Positions 52,378 through 61,199 of a stretch of DNA of 64,000 nucleotides are shown one piece after another. This DNA comes from Paralvinella palmiformis (taxonomy: Eukaryota > Annelida > Polychaeta > Terebellida > Alvinellidae), in assembly GCA_025642065.1 (NCBI GenBank), contig JAODUP010000015.1:77501-141500 (forward strand). Reading direction: 5' to 3'. The notes beneath the pieces are model-generated. The model searched no databases. It was not told the origin of the DNA and saw only the letters and a list, made by a program, of their open reading frames with translations. Position numbers and translations under genes: made by a program. Position 1 is the first letter of the stretch. Each line of letters starts with the position of its first letter.

Positions 52378-52800
52378 GGCATAATCGTTCAGAACGTTCA
52401 ACGATATTCACGACGTGTCCGTCATCCCGTGTACGGAAAACATTCCGCGCATGTCGCTCTCGTATCACGAAACAATCTAACTGGTCTCGTCAGATGCTTC
52501 ATTCTCCCAAATGTTACCATTTAGCTTAAGGTTGTTTACGAAGACCAACGTGTCATAGCGGTCACGCTGATCCAGGGGTATTACCCGCTGAATATGAGCC
52601 AAATATCCAGTGGTATCCGTCCTGGGATCGGCATTTCGTGTGTGGTTAGTGGAATGTGCTGCCCTCTTGGGACGGAACCGCCAACACACGAAGTCAGTGG
52701 CACGGTGAACTCGCGCCGGACGTTTCACACACGAGCGATGAGAGAAAGGCAATATTTTGTCGGGAGGGGTCGGTTTGTTTCTTCACTCTACTCTGTTACT
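52378..52800. other. GC-richer unique patch with a 91-codon frame, no recognised product
   Basis: This patch is visibly richer in GC than its surroundings. A minus-strand frame (52477-52752) is open for 91 codons, with many Arg, Thr and Asp residues, starting MPFSHRSCVKRPARVHRATD. I recognise no domain, no splice signal is decisive, and it stands alone between a minisatellite and a microsatellite. It could be an exon, an old retroelement piece or chance. Confidence 0.3.
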
Positions 52801-52825
52801 TGATTAATCTAATTGTAAAGGATTG

Positions 52826-52830
<5 letters not shown>

Positions 52831-52866
<36 letters not shown>

Positions 52867-53004
52867 TGTGTGTGTGCGCGCGCGTGCGTGTGTGCGTATG
52901 TGTGTCGTGCGTGCACGTGCGGGGTGCGTGTGCGTGCGTGCGTTCGTGTGTATATGTGTGTGTGTATGTATCTATGCATGTATTCATGTGTGTGTTTGTA
53001 TGTA

Positions 53005-53048
<44 letters not shown>

Positions 53049-53106
53049 GTGTGTGTGTTTGTGTGTGTGTGTGGGTGCGTGCGTGGTTGCGTGCATGCGT
53101 GCATGT
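52831..53106 (+). repeat. (TC)n then imperfect (TG)n/(GC)n tract
   Basis: TC for about 33 bp, then TG-rich alternating sequence. Long frames on both strands here are repeat translation. Confidence 0.95.
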
Positions 53107-53559
53107 ATATCCGAAACCTCGCAGTAACTGAGTTGCCTCCATCGTTCACAACCATCACAAAAAATACATTCAGTTAAATACATTGGTTGTAAGTGTGGAA
53201 GAGTGGAATAAACCGGTTGCCAGTCTCGGGACATGGAGGATTTGAGATGTTTGGCGCGGCATACCACACAATCATTCCAACCTCACAATATGGCAAACAA
53301 TATCACTAATGCTAGCTCGGTAGAGTACAGCATTAATAGCAACAGTAACAACAGCAGGAGATGTCAGGATACAGCAGGAATATATATGATGTAGCCATGA
53401 GGAAACAGCAAGGGATAGCTGATAGGAGAAGACATCAGGTGATATTAGGTGAGAGTCGGAAACAGGAGGTGACAGTGAGCTGTGGTAGCAATACATGATG
53501 AAAGGAAACGACCACGATAGGGTACAGCCGTGGACAGCTTATAAGAGACAGTATTAGTT

Positions 53560-53890
53560 AACCACAAACAGCGGACAACAGTAGACAATGACAGACAGCC
53601 ACAAACAGTGGACAACTGGGGACAGAACCACAAACAGTGACTGACAGGAGACAATGCCAGACGACTACAGACGGTGGACAATTGGAGACAATGACACACA
53701 TCCAGAAATAGCGGACAACGGTAGACAATGACAAACAACAACAAACAGTAGACACCAGTAGACAATGACAAACAACCACAAACAGTGGACAACAGTAGAC
53801 AATGACAAACAACCACAATCAGTGGCAACACTAGACAATGTAAAACTACAACAAACAGTGGACAACAGTAGACATTGACATACAGCCGGA
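53560..53890 (+). repeat. 37-bp minisatellite, about nine diverged copies
   Basis: Unit GTAGACAATGACAAACAACC ACAAACAGTGGACAACA with 36-37-bp spacing (for example GACAATGACA at 53761 and 53798). Minus-strand frames rich in Cys, Val and Leu are by-products. Confidence 0.9.
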
Positions 53891-53899
53891 AAAGGAGGA

Positions 53900-55180
53900 C
53901 AAATAATATGAATTAGAAGACAGCGGGATAAAACCAGGAGATAACAGAACAAAATAACGGATCGCTAGAAGTGACAATAGAAGACTACAGGGAAGACATT
54001 AAACAGCAGGAATAATCAGCTAACTTATGATAATTGGAGACAGCTTGGGACAACCTGAGGGAATGGCAAATAAAACAGAACTAAAACTGAGAAGCCTGAT
54101 GGACCAAGGACAAAGAGGGGACAACAACAAATGGCAAGAGATAACCCAATCCAGTGGTAAAGGGATAAAATGACCTTGGGATAATTGGTAACTGACTTAG
54201 TAGCAATGACCAATGTGTCCTGGTCCAAGGTCAGCCGTTCCATTTGGAGACTCCGCTAATTTCCTCGGGAAGAGCTCACGGATATAGCATAAAGTGTGAC
54301 TCCATTGACATAAAATAGCTTTACCGTCGAGTTACAGGGATGATGTTAAGTAAGAAGCAGAAAGAGGAATTACGAGGGACCTGGCACTGGGTACTTAATC
54401 CGGAGAGATGTCTTTATGTGTCTGTCCCGTGATTGTCTTAACTTTGTGAACAACGCGTCGCCCACAAGCCGACCATCGGGATTCCATATTTAGCACAGTT
54501 CCGTTGTGTCCTTCTGGATGCTGTAACCGACGACTGAAAGAAGGCTACACCATGGCATCTTGTTGCGGCGATGCGTCGTTAAATCCAACTCACCCGTTCA
54601 CTCAATTAATCAATCAATGAATCAGCCAAATAATCAATAAATCAATCATTTAATCGCCTTGTAATATTACAGTTGAAAGTTGAAAGTTATTATTTATATA
54701 CAAGTAATTAATAAAGATCTAGCTGTGGTGGTACGTGTACGTTATACCAGTATTAATATTCTGTAAACATCAACTCATTGATCAACAACAATAACAACAA
54801 CAATATTGACCATATATCAAATATTAATATATATCGGATAATATTGTCCTTAACTTTAAAGGTAGTTAGACAATAGACATAATTAGTTCTAATCAGAAAA
54901 CACTTATAATGTTATCTATGTTATCATGTGTCAGCCATTCTGTATTAATTATGGGTGACTTTACTTTTCGCCAGAACGTCTCTGAACTTAACTCATGTCA
55001 ATAATCCACGCCCTGCATATCCCGTCTTTCTGTCAATTTGCTGTTTGAAGACTTTCTGGAACCGTCTGCACACACATTCACACATATATACCATCACTAT
55101 GTGCGTATATATATATATATATATATATATATTAGTGTAAATATGATACTCAAATACCAATTATTAATTCGCTTTCAATT
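53900..55180. other. no gene seen; region 3' of the SLC13-like gene
   Basis: Purine-rich plus strand with CAGGAGA-like and GACAAC motifs continues the style of the 37-bp minisatellite to about 54150, then ordinary AT-rich sequence. Confidence 0.45.
55103..55132 (+). repeat. (TA)n microsatellite
   Basis: TA tract about 180 bp 3' of the SLC13-like stop codon. Confidence 0.95.
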
Positions 55181-55183
55181 TTG

Positions 55184-55189
55184 TTTAAT
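55184..55189 (-). terminator. candidate poly(A) signal (ATTAAA) of the SLC13-like gene
   Basis: The common variant hexamer ATTAAA occurs on the minus strand about 126 bp after the stop codon. No other support for the transcript end is visible, and such hexamers are frequent in AT-rich DNA. Confidence 0.25.
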
Positions 55190-55314
55190 ATACCACAGTA
55201 AACCAAGATTTATATTTCACTAAGAGAGGATAATTTTTGTAATTCGTTATTTTCGCTCTGTCTGACTCCCTGACGTCATCTATATCAGATCTGTCTTTTC
55301 GTGGATATTTCGCT

Positions 55315-55443
55315 TTACGCAACTGATGTAATAGTAGCATTCCATGGCACAACGTCAAATTTAAAGACGTTTTCGCCCCAGGTGTGAATACAAAGCGTCA
55401 CAATTCCAACACAGGTAAAGTTCAAGATGAAGCCAGCTTTCAC
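55315..55443 (-). CDS. SLC13-like: SLC13-like gene, terminal exon with stop codon
   Basis: 129-bp last coding exon, acceptor GTCATTTTCAG, ending in TAA at 55315-55317. It encodes VKAGFILNFTCVGIVTLCIH, then TWGENVFKFDVVPWNATITS and VA. The final helix and the 'TWG...F' segment match SLC13 C-termini. A variant poly(A) signal ATTAAA lies about 126 bp beyond the stop. Confidence 0.93.
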   Translation of the reverse strand: MKAGFILNFTCVGIVTLCIHTWGENVFKFDVVPWNATITSVA

Positions 55444-56235
55444 CTGAAAATGACATGTAGTATAAATGTTAGGCCATACAGAACACGAAGAAGGTGAATC
55501 ACTATTAATTTGACACGAATAACCACTGACTAATCTAAAATTACCATATCCAGGATTTTCAGACGTCCAAAAGAAAAAGCGATGGCATTTGGGGGCGTTG
55601 CAACGGGTAACATGAAAGCAAAAGATGTAGATAGTCCAACTGGAATCATCAAATAGAGAGGATTGTAACCGATGACTTTCGCCTGTAAAGGAAATGAGTA
55701 CTTCTTCGGCAAATGTTTACACATCTCTGAATTATTATGCCTTCTTAAAGATAATTTACACTACGTCAATTTGATATTGAATATTTGTTTCAGCAAGCTA
55801 TTAGAAGATGTAATGTCATAAAACTCACCAAACTCGACATGATCGGCATCAATATGGTACACGTAGCCGAGTTACTGGTTATCTCGGTAAGGAAGGCAGT
55901 GATCAGACATATAACAAATACCATTACCCAAGCTGGCCAATTGGACATCACAGTCAGACCTTCCGCTATCCACTTGGACAATCCAGATGCCTGTAGTACA
56001 CAAGCAATGCCGATATGGGATACCAGTTGCCTTCTTATTTTCTAATTTCGGGCAAAACCCGATACAAATATAAACGTTGTTTAAATCTAGCCTTTTACTT
56101 ACCGTGCTACCCTTTGCTAAAGACAGCCCGCCTCCAATCAAGAATACAACTCCCCATGGTACCTTTGAATGTATGGTGTTCCAATCCAGAAGTGTTTTAA
56201 CGGGACCTGAGCACGTTTGGGATTCTAAAAATATC

Positions 56236-56296
<61 letters not shown>

Positions 56297-59056
56297 TCCA
56301 TAAAGTTTTAAAATATAGTCCACTGAGTATCGTTTGGATATTAAAACAGTAATGTTTGTTATTAGTTTATATATAGATTCAGAAAAGCTCCGACAAAGAA
56401 TGGAATATTGATAGAAAGAGACGGAAAAAACCCTGGAAATCAAAATATGACAGCTGAGTGCGGTCTGAGGCCTTATCACTTTATAAACAAACACTTATGT
56501 TAAAATAGAAGTTAAAATGTCCAAACTTTGTTTACTTATATTTTAGTTATATACACAAATCCTGTATAAGAGAAACCCAGTCGTATTACTATTATAACCT
56601 AATTAAGTTATAAACGTGTATAATCTTTGACTAATGGATTTCTTCTCGGTGTTCAGACTAATCAGAAGTGGGGTGAAATCAGTTGGGGAATTCCGAAATG
56701 ACGTTTTGGTTTTGTTACTAGTTATCAATAAAGTATATTGTTGCCTACTACCTACTCAGAGTTTGGTGTATAAGCGATTTAGCGTATCAGCGGCGTTTTA
56801 TAAATGGTCACAAATCTCCTCCAATATTATTAGATGAATACGCAATTTAAATCTGGAACGGTGATTGGGTTATCAAAAATAATGCCCCGGATCAGTGGAT
56901 CCCTAGATGGGGTACGGAAATTTCTTATTCGTGATAAGAACACAGAAAGTACAGAGAGCTTATTTCTACCTTCGACACGGGTGACGTCACGGAAGCGCCA
57001 TTACTAAATAAACAAGAAACTATTTCACAATTCAGACACTTCCAGAGCAACTCACAAATATGAAAATACACGTTTAAGTGGAAATGTGTTTTAAGTCGTT
57101 GGTTTTAGTCCATTTAAACAATAAGCTTTCCATATATGAGACTATTTCAGAAGTAATAAAAAAAGGTTTATCACGTTTTAACGCGGCATAGTAGCAGTTA
57201 CAACTCAATGTGTTCGGAGTTTAATGAATCACTAATACGTTCATCTATAGGATTGCAGCGAAGAGCCATCGTTTACTCTTAGTTTCATCTTTCATTCTTT
57301 CAATACGCGGATGGTATTTATGACAAGGAAACCGAAATAATTCATGCAGATGGATAAAAGATGGCTCCCATCGCATCTCCTTTAAGGAACATTTTGTTAC
57401 CAAGACATTTCGTACTGATTTGGATAAATTGAGTAGCTTAAGAGAATTTATGTACAAATTCTTACGGATTATACCCAAGCTTGCGCGGAATTATTATATA
57501 ACAAGTAGGTACTTTAAATATACATAGGAGACGAATTAATTATGCCATACCTGTATCATCTTTTCTGCAAGTGGGAAATTTCGACGGTATAATACAAAGT
57601 AGGAACGCTATAAATATTGAAACCACCGCGTCATGGGTATATCTAGATTAACGAATAGAAACGTTGTGTCAGCCATTTATTATAGAAAAGTTTGTTATAT
57701 TTAAATACAAAGAAAGCCAGTGTCTTAATTTAACCTTACCCAGGTTTAATTCCATCAAGATTTGCCCATCCTGTCATAAAACTTGGTGATCGGAAGAACC
57801 ACAACAACACCATTGCCAGAAACATCACGGAAACAACTAATTCTGCAAAACTAACATCATACAAGAGAGATAAAATCTCAATAATTACAACAATTCGTCT
57901 CAATCAACATTTTCAGTGACGATAAATATCACATTTATTACTTGCCTGCTACTCACCTTAATTTTCCCAAAGATCTATATTCTTTTTCTATCACTCGTTT
58001 GATAGCTCTGTCGTCTTCAGTTGACTTGGCACAACTTGGCCCTAAAGCCCTTTAAGAAAATAATATTTGTCCGTCATAACGTAGTGACATGTTTGTCATT
58101 TTAGAACTACATATCACGGGAGAAGATATATTTGTAAAGTTATTAAAAGCCACAAAATATCTAAGTTTATAATAGATCACGATCTATTTAAAGATATTAA
58201 TATTTTCCAGCCATTACCTGATGCCATTGAAGAACACCGTTAGCCAGAGCCAAACAATAATAAAGTTTATTATAGCGACTGGCATACCAATAATTAACCA
58301 TGAAGTAAATGTTATTGGAGACTCCATCTGAAGATGTGCATCCCAAATACTGGAAAAATAATATGTTATTACAACAGTGTGCGTCTGGTTATTGTTGTTG
58401 TTGTTCTTTTTACCGTTACCATGGTTATGGCTGTTATTATTTTTATTGTTAGTGTTAGTAATGTTGTTATTTTTTGCTGTTGCTGCTTTTGCTTGTTGCT
58501 GTTATTTGCAGTTATTGTTGTGTTCTTTCTAGTGTTGTATGAGTTTATGTGTGTAGTAGAAATTAAGGAATGCGTTGATTAAATGAAATTCTCTTTTTGT
58601 CCTATGTACTGTTAGATGTTATTGTTGTTGTTGTTGTTGCTGTTGTTATTGTTCGGTTTCTTTTTGTTTGTTATCGTTGCTCTTGTAGGGATGTTTATCT
58701 TCCAAAGTGAGAAGAAACGTTCTTTCAGGAGAGAAAGGGGAAAAAATCAAATAAAGCGAGCGGACTTAAATCTCTTAACTGATATTTAATTGTAGGAATA
58801 AAGATTATCATAAAAGTTTGAATTTCTATAAAATAAATAAACAATACTCACTCGTCGGCATGTTGTTTTAGTATCGTATTGGGAGGTGTGCCAATCAATG
58901 TAGCTGTACCACCTGTGTTAGCGGCATATGCCACGGCTAATGTCATACCTTTGGCAAATTTATCCAGTTTGGCGTCACCTGTCGTCTTATATCCCACATT
59001 AGTTTCATCACTTTGTGAGAAAGACAGATACATATGCATAGCACACACACACATAA

Positions 59057-59109
<53 letters not shown>

Positions 59110-59113
59110 GCGG

Positions 59114-59157
<44 letters not shown>

Positions 59158-60661
59158 ATGTATGTATGTATGTATGTATGTATGTATGTATGTATGTATG
59201 TATGTACACAATCTATTTGATAGTAAAACATTTATAATTATGTGATCGGTCCAGATTACATTAGATATTATCAATTGAAATCTACTCAATGACTTCCAGT
59301 TACCTGTTAGTCCGTGTGTCTGTCTGAGTCGATTGGTGTGATTTTTCATTGTTACTATCAGGATGACTGTCATTGTCTCTGAAAATGAAGCCATAAACGA
59401 TAAATCTCTTGTTCTTTAAGTCTCATCAGGAATATGCATTGAGTTCCTTTATATTGTTGAGTATTACTAAAATGACCAGTTCTTGAGTTTAATGTTTATA
59501 ATACTTGGTTGAAATATAATATTCTGATATAATTATGGTTCAACTTGATAATATTGGCATTGCTCCAGCTGCCGATATCTGATAACCTTTTGTTTTAGTA
59601 GTTAATAACATCTCGAATCAGTTGTCTTAAACGTCGTGTACACGTGTATTTTCAACATAATAAAGATTGTGAAGCAGCTGTGGTTTTAAGTTTGACGTGT
59701 ATCCTCTAATCACTAACCATAAACCTATCCTTGTCGTACACCAGTTACGCTCCATATCTGATGACGTTCTACCACACCACTGAATCATGCATCATAAGTA
59801 GATTCAGTTTGGGGGATAACGGTTTGGTCAATTTTTGGAAGAGGTTCTTGCAAATGTGCATTCGTTGTGCTTTCCGCTTTCGTAAATTGTGAGTTAGTCT
59901 GTCTGCCAGTCAGTCAGTCAGTCAGTCAGTCAGTCAGGCAGTCAAACAGACAATCAGTCTCTCAGTATATCAGTCATTCAGTTGATCAGTTAGTCAGTCA
60001 GTCGGTGGGCACCTCCATGGTACAACTGGTAGAGCGGTTGGCCGCATATCTAAAGTCTATGTGTTCAAATCCCGGCCAGAATAGGTCAGTGTGGTGTTTT
60101 ATCTTTCGTCGTGCCTCATTACTTCTCCAGATCGCTAGGCTCATTTACCCTACCATGTGTATAAAGTGGCCAAAAAAAGAGGAGCATTTTGGTCGTTCAG
60201 TCGGTAGAACAGTCAGTCGGTCGGGCAGTCGTTTAATGAATCAGTCAGTCAGTCAGTCAGAGAGTAGGATCTAACGAAACACCCGCATCAGAAGGTCATC
60301 CCTTTTATAAACATCTTATGTTATACTGAAACACACAGCAAGCTAAACCCAAATCACAAATCCACATGAGACCTTTACCTGTTTGATACCTTTATGGTCT
60401 TATTTTGCTGTGAACCAAGGGTCGTTATTTTTAACACTAAGCCAGGTAGAGTTTTAGGCAATGTTCATTAATATGTTAATGCTGAGAATTGAGGGTCTTG
60501 GTAATATAGAATAGTGTTATGTTATACACTCTTCACTTACCCACAAACCACCATTATTCCAAGTGGAAGGTCTGTAGCTATTTCATCGTCCAGATTTTGG
60601 AAACAGCCATCAATGCTTATTCTATTTAATGCTCTCTCTCTGTTATTGCCGTCCATACCTT
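55315..60661 (-). CDS. SLC13-like: SLC13-family sodium/dicarboxylate (citrate) cotransporter, 3' part of gene, 11 exons
   Basis: Multi-pass plasma-membrane carrier of the SLC13 (DASS/INDY) family, which moves di- or tricarboxylates, or sulfate, with sodium. Eleven exons on the minus strand join in frame with matching phases and GT-AG junctions, giving about 443 residues and a stop at 55315-55317. In order they encode a polar loop, the helix and re-entrant region with GGTATLIGTPPN, a tryptophan-rich helix, a charged linker, the LWFFRSPSFMTGW helix, a helix ending IIPSKFP, the VPWGVVFLIGGGLSLAKGS segment, the second substrate/sodium motif (TSNSAT), the family signature SFAFMLPVATPPNAIAFSF and the C-terminal helix. 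Family members usually have about 550-600 residues, so roughly 130-150 N-terminal residues, including the first SNT motif, are missing from the readable window. The protein looks closest to the carboxylate members SLC13A2/A3/A5, but substrate cannot be assigned from what is visible. No premature stop was found. Confidence 0.93.
55545..55682 (-). CDS. SLC13-like: SLC13-like gene, exon with family signature SFAFMLPVATPPN
   Basis: 138-bp exon in phase 0, acceptor TTTCCTTTACAG and donor GATATG|GTAATT. It encodes AKVIGYNPLYLMIPVGLSTS, FAFMLPVATPPNAIAFSFGR and LKILDM. This is the sodium:sulfate/carboxylate symporter signature region, the most diagnostic part of the gene. Confidence 0.96.
55829..55990 (-). 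CDS. SLC13-like: SLC13-like gene, exon with second SN motif (TSNSAT)
   Basis: 162-bp exon in phase 0 at both ends, acceptor GTGTACTACAG and donor TTG|GTGAGT. It encodes ASGLSKWIAEGLTVM, a hydrophobic helix and TEITSNSATCTILMPIMSSL. The Ser-Asn pair is the second of two conserved SN(T/V) motifs that bind sodium and carboxylate in this family; here the third residue is Ser. Confidence 0.95.
56103..56224 (-). CDS. SLC13-like: SLC13-like gene, exon with LLDWNTIHSKVPWG..GGGLSLAKGS
   Basis: 122-bp exon as called with acceptor GATATTTTTAG. A second possible acceptor (GTGCTCAG) lies 18 nt downstream and would give a 104-bp exon in the same frame. It encodes LLDWNTIHSKVPWGVVFLIG and GGLSLAKGST, the family's LLDW...PW....GGG.ALAKG block. 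Donor CACG|GTAAGT. A (TA)n tract starts about a dozen bases 5' of the acceptor. Confidence 0.92.
56236..56294 (+). repeat. (TA)n microsatellite abutting an SLC13-like splice acceptor
   Basis: Perfect TA tract of about 58 bp, ending about 12 bases from the acceptor of the exon at 56103-56224. Confidence 0.97.
57551..57642 (-). CDS. SLC13-like: SLC13-like gene, exon with helix ending IIPSKFP
   Basis: 92-bp exon, acceptor TTCGTTAATCTAG and donor ACAG|GTATGG, taking one base and leaving one, as its neighbours require. It encodes YTHDAVVSIFIAFLLCII then PSKFPTCRKDDT. It matches the family's 'DGTVAIFI...FIIPSK' helix, which completes the series between the GW exon and the VPWG exon. Confidence 0.9.
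57740..57850 (-). CDS. SLC13-like: SLC13-like gene, exon with SFAELVVSVMF..LLWFFRSPSF
   Basis: 111-bp exon. The acceptor GATGTTAG is chosen over the nearby TTTTGCAG because only the former keeps phase with the exon before it. It encodes FAELVVSVMFLAMVLLWFF, then RSPSFMTGWANLDGIKPG. The LW(F)..P.F..GW motif is typical of the family. Donor CCTGG|GTAAGG. Confidence 0.92.
57957..58049 (-). CDS. SLC13-like: SLC13-like gene, exon encoding charged cytoplasmic linker
   Basis: 93-bp exon, acceptor TTTTCTTAAAG and donor AAG|GTGAGT. It encodes a charged linker with AIKRVIEKEYRSLGKL. SLC13 proteins carry a similar '...EEYRKLGPMSFAE' linker between two transmembrane blocks; the LGKL end joins directly to SFAE in the next exon. 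Confidence 0.9.
58218..58349 (-). CDS. SLC13-like: SLC13-like gene, exon with SPITFTSWLIIGMP and following helix
   Basis: 132-bp exon. The acceptor ATTATTTTTCCAG fits the phase; a nearer CAG (about 26 nt downstream) would put the wrong frame onto the upstream exon. It encodes IWDAHLQMESPITFTSW, a hydrophobic helix (LIIGMPVAIINFIIVWLWL) and TVFFNGI, corresponding to the family's F.SW....P helix followed by a WLWL segment. Donor CAG|GTAATG. Confidence 0.92.
58852..59010 (-). CDS. SLC13-like: SLC13-like gene, exon with GGTATLIGTPPN motif
   Basis: 159-bp exon with acceptor TTTCTCACAAAG and donor GA|GTGAGT. It encodes the end of the polar loop, then AKGMTLAVAYAANTGGTATL and IGTPPNTILK. The GGTAT..GT.PN block is a hallmark of SLC13 proteins and one of the most conserved parts of the family. 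The intron 5' of it (59011-59303) contains a large compound microsatellite close to this exon's acceptor. Confidence 0.94.
59041..59207 (+). repeat. (CA)n-(TA)n-(GT)n-(GTAT)n compound microsatellite in a short SLC13-like intron
   Basis: CA to 59081, TA to about 59110, GT to about 59141, GTAT to 59207. It makes up more than half of the 293-bp intron 59011-59303. On the gene strand the (TG)n block lies about 30 bases from the 3' splice site. Confidence 0.97.
59304..59378 (-). CDS. SLC13-like: SLC13-like gene, 75-bp exon encoding acidic/polar loop
   Basis: Short exon with acceptor TTCATTTTCAG and donor CAG|GTAACTGG. It takes one base of a split codon and leaves two, matching both neighbours. 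It encodes about 25 residues, nearly all Asp, Asn, Ser, Thr, Gln, Glu, Lys or His (for example DNDSHPDSNNEKSHQ), so it is loop rather than membrane. Its length is a multiple of three, so skipping it would keep the frame. Confidence 0.75.
59908..60003 (+). repeat. (CAGT)n tetranucleotide repeat, left of SINE
   Basis: CAGT units, perfect for about 28 bp and then imperfect, up to the SINE at 60007. Confidence 0.93.
60007..60182 (+). mobile_element. tRNA-derived SINE, family S1, in SLC13-like intron
   Basis: Plus-strand head GGTACAACTGGTAGAGCGG and B box GTTCAAATCCC, then a body with TTTATCTTTCGTCGTGCCTC, AGATCGCTAGGCTCATT and CATGTGTATAAAGTGGCC. This is a diverged copy of the other three in the opposite orientation. 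It is flanked on both sides by CAGT repeats and lies antisense in an intron of the SLC13-like gene. Confidence 0.8.
60196..60262 (+). repeat. (CAGT)n tetranucleotide repeat, right of SINE
   Basis: TCAGTCGG and CAGTCAGT units resume just beyond the SINE. Confidence 0.9.
60541..60661 (-). CDS. SLC13-like: SLC13-like gene, exon encoding polar loop (first exon visible)
   Basis: Exon of 121 bp between an acceptor (..AATAAACTAG) and a strong donor (G|GTAAGTG). It begins with two bases of a split codon and ends with two. It encodes a mostly hydrophilic stretch rich in Asn, Arg and Asp, ending MVVCG. It lacks the conserved transport motifs; I place it by phase, by position upstream of the next exon, and because SLC13 proteins have a variable cytoplasmic loop here. 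Exons further 5' are not found. Confidence 0.72.
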
Positions 60662-60727
60662 CTAGTTTATTAATAAAAAGACAAAGTCAACAAAATTTTT
60701 TTTAAGTTAAAAATTTTTATTATCAGC

Positions 60728-60751
60728 ATGCACACACACACACACACACCC

Positions 60752-60813
<62 letters not shown>
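60728..60813 (+). repeat. (CA)n-(TA)n-(GA)n compound microsatellite
   Basis: CA, TA and GA blocks followed by a G run. Confidence 0.96.
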
Positions 60814-60817
<4 letters not shown>

Positions 60818-60919
60818 AAGAGAGAAGTTTTTAAAGAAACTGGGAAAATTTTGGGGAAAAAATAATTTAAAATCAAGCATACATGAAGAATGATTTTTTA
60901 AAATTAATACTACTACAAT

Positions 60920-60921
<2 letters not shown>

Positions 60922-60981
<60 letters not shown>
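60922..60981 (+). repeat. (TA)n microsatellite
   Basis: Perfect TA tract of about 58 bp. Confidence 0.97.
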
Positions 60982-60983
<2 letters not shown>

Positions 60984-61199
60984 AGTTTTTATTGGGGATA
61001 TTTTTTGGGGGAAGTATACCGGCCCCGATGTAAGGGACCGGAATATTTCTCGGATAGTTCAGTATTAGATAAGTTACACCAGTGAAATGGGTATTTTGCA
61101 TATTATGTAATATAGTTTTAAATTTTATATTAATATAAATTGATTATATTTAGTTATTTTGTATTTTTGTATTTTTTTTTTTAACTGCTCATTTGACGC

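Noticed and set aside
52656..53267. Frames of 120-173 codons over the TG-rich tract
   Set aside because: Most of each frame is repeat translation (Cys-Val or His-Thr). Only the GC-richer part to the left is kept as an unexplained patch.
60913..61101. Minus-strand frame as an upstream SLC13 exon
   Set aside because: The non-repeat part (HFTGVTYLILNYPRNIP) does not match any SLC13 segment I know, and no acceptor/donor pair gives a fitting phase.
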